Of a stretch of 32,481 nt of DNA, positions 1 through 8,138 are shown piece by piece. The stretch covers positions 1 through 32,481 of the forward strand of contig CAVFRF010000045.1 in the NCBI GenBank assembly GCA_963624975.1, read 5' to 3'. Position 1 is the stretch's first letter. Each line of letters opens with the position of its first letter. Below the pieces are notes generated by a model. The model was not told the DNA's origin and did not search any database. It saw only the letters and a program-made list of their open reading frames with translations. The position numbers were made by a program, and so were the translations under genes. Source of the DNA: CAVLCC01 sp963624975 (GTDB lineage Bacteria; Actinomycetota; Coriobacteriia; Coriobacteriales; CADBOM01).

Positions 1-2
1 AG

Positions 3-1946
3 ATCCAGCAGTGGACTGCCAACGGAACGCTAGCGCAGGCTTGGGAAGTGGTTGCAGACGGCGATGCCCTGATGATTCGCTCTCCTTTGGACCCGTCGAT
101 GGTGTTCGACCTGGCAGGGGGGAGCACTAGCAGCGGGACTGCGATTCGGCTTTGGAGCAGCAACGATACCGTTGCCCAGAGGTTCTGCCTTTCGAGCGAC
201 ACATACTTCGATGTTCCCGGGGGCGAGGATCTGGGTCTAGACGGCTGGTACGAGATCGTGCCGACGACCAGCGATGCCACCTGCTTCGACATCGCATCGG
301 GCTCCAGATCTAGCGGAGCCGCCGTGCGCCTGTGGAACGATAACCAGACCATGGCGCAGCTGTTCAAGCTGGAATACTCAGATGGCTACTATCGCATCGT
401 GTCCGCGAACTCCGACCTTGCGCTCGAGCTGAAGAACGGCAGCGTGGTGCCTGGCGTGGAGGCATTCCAGACCAATGTGACGAAAAGCGCTTCGCAGAAG
501 TTCCGCGTGGACCAGAACGAGGACGGCTCCTATACGTTCACTTGCGTTGCCAACAACCTCAGGCTTGGCGTGGTTTCCACGGATAGCGGAACGGCGATAA
601 CCGGCGAGAAGGCCAACGACGCGTCTTCGTGCAAGACCTTCAATCTCGTGAAGCGGACCCATGTTCTGCAGTCGAAGCTCGTCGCGATCTCGAGTGTTCT
701 CAACACCTACATGTACTTCGACGTAGCCGATGGCTCGAGGAGCAGCGGGGCGAACATCCAGCTATGGAAGGGCAACGGCACGCTCGCTCAGAAGTGGCAG
801 GTCGTGCAGGTCGAGGGCGAGACCGACGTGTACCGTTTCGAGTCCGTGTGCTCGGGTATGTACATGGCAATAGACGGCTCCAACGTCTGCCAGCTTGCAT
901 ACGATGCGGAGTCCGCCGGTCAGAAGTGGAGGGTCGTGTCCATCGACGCGGGAGCCTGCACTTTCGAGAACGTCGAATCCGGCAAGGTGCTGGATTTGAA
1001 TGGCGGCAGCGCGAGCAATGGCGCCAACATCCAGACATACGCGTTCAACGGGTCCGATGCCCAGAAGTTCTACGTCAAGGACACCGACAACATCAAGACG
1101 GGCATGTACGTTTTCCATAGCATGGCGAACTACGACCAGGTGCTGGATGTGTGCGACGGGTCGGATAGCGATGGCGCCAACATCCAGTCGTATAGCCCGA
1201 ACGACACCGGTGCCCAGAAATGGAGCATAGTGGCCAACGGCGACGGCTCGTACCGCATCGTGAACGCTGCGAACGAGAAGGTGTTCGACGTGCAGAACGG
1301 CAACGCATACGATGGCGCCAACATCCAGCAGTATTCGTGGAACGAATCCAGCGCCCAGAAATGGTATGTGACCTATCAGGGCGGTGGCGGAATGTCGTTC
1401 GAATCGGCACTCGACAGGAGCCTGGTGCTATCGCTCGCCAGCGATTCGCCTGGCAACGGCACCAACCTGCAGCTTGCGGCCAAAGATGGTTCCGCAGCAC
1501 AGAGGTTCGCGTTCGAACCCACGACGTACGTGCCTCCTATTCCCGCCGAGATGCAGGAAATGATCGACAGGATGTACTGGCAGAGCAGCGGCACCGAGTG
1601 GGCTATCGGTATCGACCGCTCGGCTCACAAGGTCGGCATCTTCAACGGGTCGTACCATAATTGGACGCTCTACTACTGGTGGGACTGCACCAATGGAGCA
1701 TTGAGCATGCCCACGCCGACCGGAGAGTATTGGACCACCGGATTCAAGAAATCCAATCTCAACAGCGATCCGCGTGCCATCTACTGCACGCAGATATTCG
1801 GCGCTTATTATATTCACAGCGTTCTGGTAGGCACCTGGGAGCTTGGACGCTACGAGTCGCATGGCTGCATTAGGCTCGATTGGGACAATGCCTGGTGGGT
1901 CTACTGCAACATCTGGGGCGGCACCAAGGTATTTATCTACAACTAA
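3..1946 (+). CDS. Ricin-type lectin repeat protein with C-terminal L,D-transpeptidase (YkuD) domain, 5'-partial
   Basis: The reading frame is open from the first bases of the window, so the N-terminus and any signal peptide lie outside. Most of the visible protein is a tandem array of ricin B/QxW-type lectin repeats. Roughly ten to eleven units end in AQKW, AQRF or similar, and many start with a G-S-xx-S-G-A-N-I-Q pattern. The last ~130 residues are a YkuD L,D-transpeptidase domain: a conserved His in YYIHSV and the active-site motif SHGCIRL, with the catalytic Cys codon at 1866-1868. Such enzymes cross-link peptidoglycan stem peptides outside the membrane; the lectin repeats probably bind wall or host glycans. 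The lectin function is family-based and the ligand unknown. The gene ends with TAA just before a hairpin. Confidence 0.88.
   Translation: MQQWTANGTLAQAWEVVADGDALMIRSPLDPSMVFDLAGGSTSSGTAIRLWSSNDTVAQRFCLSSDTYFDVPGGEDLGLDGWYEIVPTTSDATCFDIASGSRSSGAAVRLWNDNQTMAQLFKLEYSDGYYRIVSANSDLALELKNGSVVPGVEAFQTNVTKSASQKFRVDQNEDGSYTFTCVANNLRLGVVSTDSGTAITGEKANDASSCKTFNLVKRTHVLQSKLVAISSVLNTYMYFDVADGSRSSGANIQLWKGNGTLAQKWQVVQVEGETDVYRFESVCSGMYMAIDGSNVCQLAYDAESAGQKWRVVSIDAGACTFENVESGKVLDLNGGSASNGANIQTYAFNGSDAQKFYVKDTDNIKTGMYVFHSMANYDQVLDVCDGSDSDGANIQSYSPNDTGAQKWSIVANGDGSYRIVNAANEKVFDVQNGNAYDGANIQQYSWNESSAQKWYVTYQGGGGMSFESALDRSLVLSLASDSPGNGTNLQLAAKDGSAAQRFAFEPTTYVPPIPAEMQEMIDRMYWQSSGTEWAIGIDRSAHKVGIFNGSYHNWTLYYWWDCTNGALSMPTPTGEYWTTGFKKSNLNSDPRAIYCTQIFGAYYIHSVLVGTWELGRYESHGCIRLDWDNAWWVYCNIWGGTKVFIYN
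1018..1328 (+). repeat. Near-identical DNA units inside the lectin repeat array
   Basis: The 17-mer ATGGCGCCAACATCCAG occurs exactly at 1018-1034, 1171-1187 and 1312-1328 (spacings 153 and 141 nt, both in frame), with a degenerate copy near 750. It encodes the GAN-I-Q core of successive lectin units. The window begins with a similar unit (atccagcagtgg). These repeats could explain why the assembly stops here, and could allow in-frame change of repeat number. Confidence 0.8.
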
Positions 1947-1957
1947 CGGTTTGGAAC

Positions 1958-1997
1958 GAGGCCGACGGCTTGCGCGTTTGCGCCGGCTGTCGGCCTC
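1958..1997 (+). terminator. Hairpin after the L,D-transpeptidase gene
   Basis: GAGGCCGAC (1958-1966) pairs with GTCGGCCTC (1989-1997), and a small GCGC/GCGC inner stem is possible. Only a weak T-rich stretch follows, so this is a plausible but not ideal intrinsic terminator, 12 nt after the stop. Confidence 0.55.
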
Positions 1998-2030
1998 GCC
2001 TTGTGTTCGGAGGGGAGTAGAGGGGGCCGC

Positions 2031-2879
2031 ATGCCGCGCATTCGCATGACACACACCGACTACGAGGGCCTGCGGCTCTACTCGGGCATGACCGACGGGC
2101 AGCTCAGACGTGGCGAGAGATTGGGCCCCGATCTGCACGACGGGGTGTTCATCGGGGAGTCACGGCGCGTGATCGAGCGTGCCATGGACGCTGGCATCCA
2201 GCCCATCTCGATCTTCGTGGAAGAGCACTGGCTCGAGCACGAGCTGCCGGTGATCGAGCGGATGGAGAGCATCGATCCCGGTATTCCGGTGTATATCGCA
2301 GACAACGGGCAGTTCCACGAGCTGACGGGCTACGAGGTAACCCGCGGCGCGTTGGCGGCGTTCAAGAGGCCGCCGCTGCCAAGCGTGGAGAGCATCGTGG
2401 CTAAAGCGCGAACCGTCGCCGTGCTGGAGGACGTGGGCAACTATGCCAACATCGGAGCCATCTTCCGTTCGGCTGCTGCTCTCGGGGTTGACGCGGTGCT
2501 CGTAACGCCGTCGTGCCACGACCCGTTCTACCGGCGCGCAGCCCGTGTGAGCATGGGCGCGGTGTTCCAGGTTCCCTGGACTCGCATCGGCGCTCAGCGC
2601 GAATGGGCCGCAGACGGCGTGCCGCTTCTGCGGGAGCTTGGCTTCACGACCGTGGCGATGGCGCTGCACGACAAGTCGCAGGATCTGGATTCGCCGGTAC
2701 TGGCCGCATGTCCCAAACTCGCCGTGGTAGTGGGCACCGAGGGCGATGGCCTGTTCCAGTCTACGATCGATGCCTGCGACCATTGCGTGACCATCCCGAT
2801 GGCGCACGACGTGGATTCCCTCAATGTGGCCGCAGCCAGCGCGGTGGCTTTCTGGGAGCTTTGTCGCCGCTCGGGGTAG
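2031..2879 (+). CDS. SpoU/TrmH-family RNA 2'-O-methyltransferase
   Basis: 282-residue protein of the SPOUT class, which transfers a methyl group from SAM to a ribose 2'-OH in rRNA or tRNA. All three family motifs are visible. Motif 1 is N-x-GA-x-x-R-x-A around residues 136-150 (NYANIGAIFRSAAALG), motif 2 is VVVGTEGDGLF near 232, and motif 3 is SLNVAAASAVAFWEL near 262. These form the trefoil knot and SAM pocket. The ~110-residue N-terminal part would be the substrate-binding extension. I chose ATG 2031 because AGGGGG lies 4-10 nt upstream; TTG 2001 would put the start inside the previous hairpin region. The exact target nucleotide cannot be read from the sequence. Confidence 0.88.
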   Translation: MPRIRMTHTDYEGLRLYSGMTDGQLRRGERLGPDLHDGVFIGESRRVIERAMDAGIQPISIFVEEHWLEHELPVIERMESIDPGIPVYIADNGQFHELTGYEVTRGALAAFKRPPLPSVESIVAKARTVAVLEDVGNYANIGAIFRSAAALGVDAVLVTPSCHDPFYRRAARVSMGAVFQVPWTRIGAQREWAADGVPLLRELGFTTVAMALHDKSQDLDSPVLAACPKLAVVVGTEGDGLFQSTIDACDHCVTIPMAHDVDSLNVAAASAVAFWELCRRSG

Positions 2880-3004
2880 AACCCGCTGCATTCCCCTATT
2901 TGCTTTGTGGTTTTTGGCCGGATAACTGGCTCGCTGCGGCTCGAAGCCTTCTCGAACCGTAGAATTACATGTGTTCGTAAAGATGCAATTCAAGCGAGGC
3001 ATGC

Positions 3005-3706
3005 ATGGCGTTCGTCGAGTTCAGAGACCTTAGAAAAATCTACGGAAAAGGCGATTTGGAGGTCGCGGCGCTCGACGGCATGACGTTCGATATCGAACAG
3101 GGCGAGATGGTGGTAATCGTCGGGCCATCTGGTTCGGGCAAGACCACGCTTCTCAACATGCTTGGCGGCATGGACTCTCCGACTTCGGGTTCCATTAGGC
3201 TCGACGGTCACGAGATCTCTACGCTCGATTCAAAATCGCTCACGCAGTACCGCCGTCACGACATCGGCTTCGTGTTCCAGTTCTACAATCTCGTGCAAAA
3301 CCTCACGGCGCTCGAGAACGTCGAGCTGGCAAGCCAGCTCTGCCGCGACCCCATGCCGGCGGACGAAGTGCTGGCACGGGTGGGACTCGAGCACCGCATG
3401 GACAACTTCCCCGCACAGCTGTCGGGAGGCGAGCAGCAGCGCGTGGCCATCGCAAGGGCGCTAGCCAAGAATCCGAAGCTGCTGCTCTGCGACGAGCCGA
3501 CCGGCGCGCTCGACTACAAGACGGGCAAGGCCATTCTCAAACTGCTGCAAGACACGTGCCGCAACACCGGATGCACCGTGGTGCTCATCACGCACAACTC
3601 GGCGTTCACGCAGATTGCCGACCGCGTCGTGCATGTGAAGGAGGGGCGCGCCGAGAGCATGGAGCTCAACTCATCGCCTTGCTCGGCAGAACTGGTTGAG
3701 TGGTAG
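3005..3706 (+). CDS. ABC transporter ATP-binding protein (MacB/LolD type)
   Basis: 233-residue nucleotide-binding subunit. Walker A GPSGSGKTT is at about residues 40-48, the Q-loop sits in FVFQFYNLV, the signature LSGGEQQR is near 140, Walker B LLLCDEPTGALD near 160, and the H-loop is in LITHN near 195. The sequence type (FNLV/TALENVELA, DEPTGALD) is that of MacB/LolD/FtsE-like ATPases, which power mechanotransmission-type FtsX permeases rather than classical import. It overlaps the next gene by 7 nt, so the two are translationally coupled and almost certainly one complex. A -10-like TAGAAT lies at 2960-2965 without a clear -35. GCGAGG precedes ATG 3005. Confidence 0.93.
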   Translation: MAFVEFRDLRKIYGKGDLEVAALDGMTFDIEQGEMVVIVGPSGSGKTTLLNMLGGMDSPTSGSIRLDGHEISTLDSKSLTQYRRHDIGFVFQFYNLVQNLTALENVELASQLCRDPMPADEVLARVGLEHRMDNFPAQLSGGEQQRVAIARALAKNPKLLLCDEPTGALDYKTGKAILKLLQDTCRNTGCTVVLITHNSAFTQIADRVVHVKEGRAESMELNSSPCSAELVEW

Positions 3707-6700
3707 CCTTGAGCGGGTCCGCCTTCAAAGATTTCGTGCGGTCGATTACCGGCTCCAAGGGGCGCTTTATAGCCATCGCCGTGATCGCCGCCCTTGGTAC
3801 GGGATTCTTCGCCGGCCTGCAGATGACGGCTCCCGACATGCGCCTTGCCACCGACGAGTATCTGGACCAGACCAACGGCTGGGACATCCGGGTGGCCAGC
3901 ACACTGGGCGTGGACGACGAGATGGTTGCGCAGCTGGAGGCGATTCCCGGTGTGGAGCAGGTTGCGCCGGAACGCGAAGCCGACGTTGCCGTCGAGCTGG
4001 GAGGTGCGGAGTACTCGATCAGGGTTCACTCGCTGGATCTGGCCACCCTGGATTCTGGTAGCGGGTCGGAAGAAGGGGACGAGGGCTCGTCTGAATCGAC
4101 AGCCATCTCGCTTCCGCAGCTCGCCGAGGGGCGGTATCCGCAGTCTTCGGGCGAGTGCCTGCTCGGCGCCGACGCCGTGTTCGACGAACCCGTCTCGATT
4201 GGCGACACGGTGCAGGTCAGCCGCATGGCCGACGGGGGAGAGGCATCCGACACCTTCGATACCTGCACGTTCACGGTGGTGGGTTTTGCGCGCTCCTCCA
4301 GCTACATATGCGTTTCCAACCTGGGAACGACCTCGCTGGGCGACGGCAAGCTCGACGACTTCATGTACGTTCCCATGGGCGACTTCGATGCGGACGTCCC
4401 CTTCACGGGAGCCTATATCACTGTCGAGGGCGCGGCTGACGAGCTGTCGGGTTCGGATGCCTACGATGCCAAGGTCGATGCCGTGAAGGACGCGATTGCA
4501 GAGCAGAAGGGCACGATCGTGGAGGGCAGGCTTGCCCGGGTGAAGGCCGATGGGCAGTCGGAGATAGACGATGCGAGGTCGGAATTCGAGCAGTCGAAGA
4601 GCGACGCGGAGCAGGAGCTTGAAGATGCTAGATTGCAGCTAGAGACAGCTCTCTCGCAGCTCGATTCAGCCAGGCAGACGCTTTTGTCCAGCCGGACGCA
4701 GCTCGAGGAATCCGAGGCCAAGGTCGCAGAAGCCAAGGCCGAGCTGGAAAGCTCGCGCGAGCTGATGTCCGGCTATCGCGAGCAGTACGACTCCGGGTGC
4801 GCGGAGCTGGAACAGTCGAAAGCGCAGGCAGAATCGCAGTTCTTGGCCACCGAGGCGCAAATCGACGAGACCCAGGCCAAGTGGGAGTCGGAGAAACCCA
4901 ACCGGGCCATCTACGCCACGCAATATGCAGTGGTGGAGACCACGCTCTCGCAAACCAGCGCACAGCGCGCAAACCTTCAAGCCCAGCTAGATGTCCTCTT
5001 GAACGATGATCCCGACAGCCCTCAGATTGCGGTGCTGAGAGATCAGATCGCACAGCTGGACGTCAGCATTTCCACCATGCAGGGCCAGCTCGGCTCCCTG
5101 CAGCAGGCGTTGGACTTCATCGACAACGGCGAGGCGCAGATCGCCTCGGCCCGCCAGCAGCTTCAAGCAGCACGCGAAGAAGCGCAGGCGCAGTTCGATG
5201 CCGCTGCGGCTCAGCTCGACACGCTCAAGCAGGAGCTGGTCAAGGGCGAGGCGCAGATCGCGTCGGGCGAGCAGCAGATCGCCCAGAGCGAGGCGCAGAT
5301 AGCATCCGGTTGGGCGCAGCTGGAATCCGGCCAATCGCAGTATGATGCGGGCGTTGAGGAATACGAGTCGGGGCTAAGCGAGTACGAGAGCGGCAAGTCC
5401 GAGGCCGATTCGCAGCTGGCCGATGCCGAGGCTCAGATCGACGACGCGCAGGACGAGCTGGACTCTATCGAGTCACCCGAGCTCTACGTGCTGGACCGCG
5501 ACCAGAACATCGGCATCGCAAGCTTCATGTCGGATGCCGACCGCATCGCCAACATCTCCAACGTGTTCCCGCTTATATTCTTCCTCGTGGCGGCCCTGGT
5601 GTCGCTCACGACGATGACCCGCATGGTGGACGAAGAGCGCGTGCTCATCGGCACCTACAAGGCGCTGGGCTATTCCAACGGCGCCATCGCGGCCAAGTAC
5701 CTGCTGTACGCTGTGCTGGCTTCGGGAATCGGCAGCCTCGTGGGCATCGTCGCGCTCACGCAGTTCCTGCCGTCGTTCATCCTCACCGCGTATTCGGTGA
5801 TGTACAAGCTCGCCACTACGCCCACTCCCATCGATCCGCTCGTGGCTGGGCTGTCGGCCGGACTCGGCATAGGCGTTGTGCTGGCCGCCACCTGGTGGGC
5901 ATGCGTATCGACGTTGAAGGAGTCGCCGGCCGCGCTCATGCTGCCGCGAGCGCCAAAGGCCGGCAAGCGCATCTTGCTCGAACGCATCGGGCCGGTGTGG
6001 CGCAAGATGTCGTTCTCTTGGAAGGTCACGGCTCGCAACATCTTCCGATACAAGAAGCGCTTCGTGATGGCCATCATCGGCGTGGCCGGATGCACCGCTT
6101 TGCTGCTCACGGGCTTCGGGTTGTCCGATGCCATCAACGACATATTGAACAAGCAGTTCGATTCCGATGACAGCATCTTCAGGTACGACATCACGGCGAC
6201 GCTCGACGACGATATAGACTCCACGCAGCTTGCAGGTATTCGCGAAGAGCTTACCTCGGATTCGCGAATCGACGAGATCGCCTTTCTCCGCAACGACAAC
6301 ATGGTGGCAAAGCATGATGGCGATGCCGACATCTCGGTTCAGCTGGTAACGCCGCAAGACACGACGGCCTTCGCCGACTTCACCATAATGGCCAATCGGG
6401 TTACGGGCGAGAGCATCGAGCTTGCCGACGGAGCGGCGGTGATAAGCGAGAAGCTCGCCACGCGCTTGGGAATATCGCCGGGCGATGCCGTCACGCTATA
6501 CGAGCAAGATGCCGTGGGCACGGCTACTGGCGGCGGTGCAACCTTCACCGTGGGAGCCATCATGGAAAGCTACGTGAGCAACTACGTGTATGTGACCAGC
6601 GGCGACTATGCCGAGGCGATGGGGGAGAGCGCCGACCCCAACTACCTGTACGTGCGCGACAACGTTGGCGGCCAGGAGCAGAAGACGCTGGCCTCCGACC

Positions 6701-7179
6701 TGCTCAAGATCGACGGCATCTCGATTTCCAGCCCCACCGACGACGCGGTCTCGTACTACCGCGAAGCCCTCAAGAGCGTCGACGCGGTCGTGGTGATCCT
6801 CATCGCCGCTGCTGCGGTGCTGGCTTTCGTGGTGTTGTACAACCTCACAAACATCAACATCGCCGAGCGCCAACGCGAAATCGCCACACTCAAGGTGCTG
6901 GGATTCGTGAAACGCGAGGTCAACGCCTACATTTTCCGCGAGACCATTCTGCTCTCCGCCATAGGCGCCGTTCTCGGATTGCTGCTCGGTATAGTGATGT
7001 GCGGCTTCGTGGTGCAAACGGCCGAGGTCGACCAGGTGATGTTCGGACGCGAGATTCACGCGTTGAGCTTCGCGATCGCCGCAGCGCTCACCATGGTGTT
7101 CTCGGGCATCGTATCGCTCACGATGATGCGAAAGCTCGAACGCATCTCCATGGTGGAGAGCCTGAAGTCGGTGGACTAG
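3700..7179 (+). CDS. Giant FtsX-domain ABC permease with extracytoplasmic coiled coil
   Basis: 1159 residues from GTG 3700, overlapping the ATPase gene. Two permease halves are fused. TM1 (about 18-40) is followed by a MacB-like outer domain. An Ala/Gln/Glu/Ser-rich coiled coil then spans about 262-590, with repeated AQIASG and EYESG units. Next come three helices of a first FtsX domain (about 620-735, with ERVLIGTYKALGYSNG). A second half follows: TM5 (about 787-812), an outer domain (to about 1025), and a second FtsX domain (about 1030-1143, with QREIATLKVLGFVKRE). Eight TM segments in total. It probably works with the upstream ATPase in lipid, peptide or envelope-stress export; the substrate is unknown. 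The coiled coil would project outside the membrane and may contact wall or surface proteins. Confidence 0.88.
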   Translation: MVALSGSAFKDFVRSITGSKGRFIAIAVIAALGTGFFAGLQMTAPDMRLATDEYLDQTNGWDIRVASTLGVDDEMVAQLEAIPGVEQVAPEREADVAVELGGAEYSIRVHSLDLATLDSGSGSEEGDEGSSESTAISLPQLAEGRYPQSSGECLLGADAVFDEPVSIGDTVQVSRMADGGEASDTFDTCTFTVVGFARSSSYICVSNLGTTSLGDGKLDDFMYVPMGDFDADVPFTGAYITVEGAADELSGSDAYDAKVDAVKDAIAEQKGTIVEGRLARVKADGQSEIDDARSEFEQSKSDAEQELEDARLQLETALSQLDSARQTLLSSRTQLEESEAKVAEAKAELESSRELMSGYREQYDSGCAELEQSKAQAESQFLATEAQIDETQAKWESEKPNRAIYATQYAVVETTLSQTSAQRANLQAQLDVLLNDDPDSPQIAVLRDQIAQLDVSISTMQGQLGSLQQALDFIDNGEAQIASARQQLQAAREEAQAQFDAAAAQLDTLKQELVKGEAQIASGEQQIAQSEAQIASGWAQLESGQSQYDAGVEEYESGLSEYESGKSEADSQLADAEAQIDDAQDELDSIESPELYVLDRDQNIGIASFMSDADRIANISNVFPLIFFLVAALVSLTTMTRMVDEERVLIGTYKALGYSNGAIAAKYLLYAVLASGIGSLVGIVALTQFLPSFILTAYSVMYKLATTPTPIDPLVAGLSAGLGIGVVLAATWWACVSTLKESPAALMLPRAPKAGKRILLERIGPVWRKMSFSWKVTARNIFRYKKRFVMAIIGVAGCTALLLTGFGLSDAINDILNKQFDSDDSIFRYDITATLDDDIDSTQLAGIREELTSDSRIDEIAFLRNDNMVAKHDGDADISVQLVTPQDTTAFADFTIMANRVTGESIELADGAAVISEKLATRLGISPGDAVTLYEQDAVGTATGGGATFTVGAIMESYVSNYVYVTSGDYAEAMGESADPNYLYVRDNVGGQEQKTLASDLLKIDGISISSPTDDAVSYYREALKSVDAVVVILIAAAAVLAFVVLYNLTNINIAERQREIATLKVLGFVKREVNAYIFRETILLSAIGAVLGLLLGIVMCGFVVQTAEVDQVMFGREIHALSFAIAAALTMVFSGIVSLTMMRKLERISMVESLKSVD

Positions 7180-7200
7180 CAATACGGGAATCTAGAGGGA

Positions 7201-7902
7201 ATGAGCGAATTGCAGCTAGAGAGCGAAATTTTTGAAGAGGCAACGGGGCGACACCTGGATGCCGTGATCTTCGACAACGACGGTACCATCGCCGACACCC
7301 ACGACATGATCTTGTCGAGCTTTCGCTATATGCTCAAAGAGGTGCTGGACATCGAGCCGCCCGAAGATGTGATCATGTCGCAGGTGGGCATTCCCCTTGC
7401 CGACCAGATGGAGCTGTTTTGCGACGATCCCGAAGTGCAAAAGCGCATGGTCGACGTATATCGGCAGCACAACGAGAGCACGCACGATGCCAATATCCGC
7501 GGATTTGCGGGGTCTGCTGACGGCCTGAGCCGCTTGCGCGACTGCGGAATGCAGATGGCCGTGGCAACCTCGAAGCGCAGGCCTCTGGCGACACGCGGAC
7601 TGGAGCTGCTTGGAATCCTGCCGTACTTCGACTTCGTGGTGGGATGCGAAGACACCGTTGCCCACAAGCCCGAGCCGGAGCCGCTGTTGTTTTCGGCGTC
7701 AAAACTCGGGGTCTCCATAGAGCGATGCGCCTACGTAGGCGACGCGACCTTCGACATCCGCGCGGCCAAGGCAGCCGGCTGCACATCGATAGCGGTAACC
7801 TGGGGAATGTTCGATGAACCTGTTCTGGCCGCAGAGAACCCCGACTACATCTGCCATACGTTCGACGAGCTGGCCGACCTCCTCGTCGACCTGCACGGCT
7901 AA
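7201..7902 (+). CDS. HAD-superfamily phosphatase, phosphoglycolate-phosphatase-like
   Basis: 233 residues, HAD subfamily I with an alpha-helical cap. Motif I is D25-N-D-G-T (nucleophile D25, acid/base D27), motif II the Thr/Ser of VATSKRRP (about 122), motif III the Lys of AHKPEPEPL (about 158), and motif IV YVGDATFDIRAAKAAG (about 178). It resembles Gph/PgmB-type phosphatases that hydrolyse small phosphomonoesters. It lies 21 nt after the permease gene in the same direction, so it is probably co-transcribed, though a functional link is not evident. ATG 7201 is preceded almost directly by AGAGGGA. TTG 7210 would have better RBS spacing and cannot be excluded. Confidence 0.88.
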   Translation: MSELQLESEIFEEATGRHLDAVIFDNDGTIADTHDMILSSFRYMLKEVLDIEPPEDVIMSQVGIPLADQMELFCDDPEVQKRMVDVYRQHNESTHDANIRGFAGSADGLSRLRDCGMQMAVATSKRRPLATRGLELLGILPYFDFVVGCEDTVAHKPEPEPLLFSASKLGVSIERCAYVGDATFDIRAAKAAGCTSIAVTWGMFDEPVLAAENPDYICHTFDELADLLVDLHG

Positions 7903-7911
7903 CACACAACG

Positions 7912-7941
7912 AAGCCGCGCCCGAACATCTGGACGCGGCTT
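7912..7941 (+). terminator. Hairpin ending the ABC/HAD operon
   Basis: AAGCCGCG (7912-7919) pairs with CGCGGCTT (7934-7941) around a 14-nt loop, 10 nt after the HAD stop codon. The T tract is weak. From here to 8066 I see no gene and no other clear structure. Confidence 0.55.
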
Positions 7942-8066
7942 AGTTGCCACTAAAGGGGGAGGGCTCGGTCGGGGCAGCTCTTCCAACCTGGCAGTGTGGC
8001 CAAAGCTCAGGCTGCTGCACTTGAACCTGGCGGTCACCACCATGAGGGCCGATCGGCCGTCGGCAG

Positions 8067-8104
8067 CAAAAGGCCCCGTGGCTGCGAATCCAGCCACGGG
8101 GCCT
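8067..8104 (-). terminator. Strong intrinsic terminator of the first GPH transporter gene
   Basis: A 14-bp perfect stem, AGGCCCCGTGGCTG (8071-8084) with CAGCCACGGGGCCT (8091-8104), has a 6-nt loop. On the minus strand it is followed by TTTT (plus-strand AAAA 8067-8070). It sits 34 nt beyond the transporter stop codon. Confidence 0.88.
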
Positions 8105-8138
8105 CGTCATGCTTGCGAGCTATTTGCAAAACCCTGCG

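Noticed and set aside
8047..8058. Palindrome GGCCGATCGGCC resembling the CATCGGCCGATG operator
   Set aside because: Its centre differs (GATC rather than GGCC), and it lies downstream of gene ends, not near a promoter.
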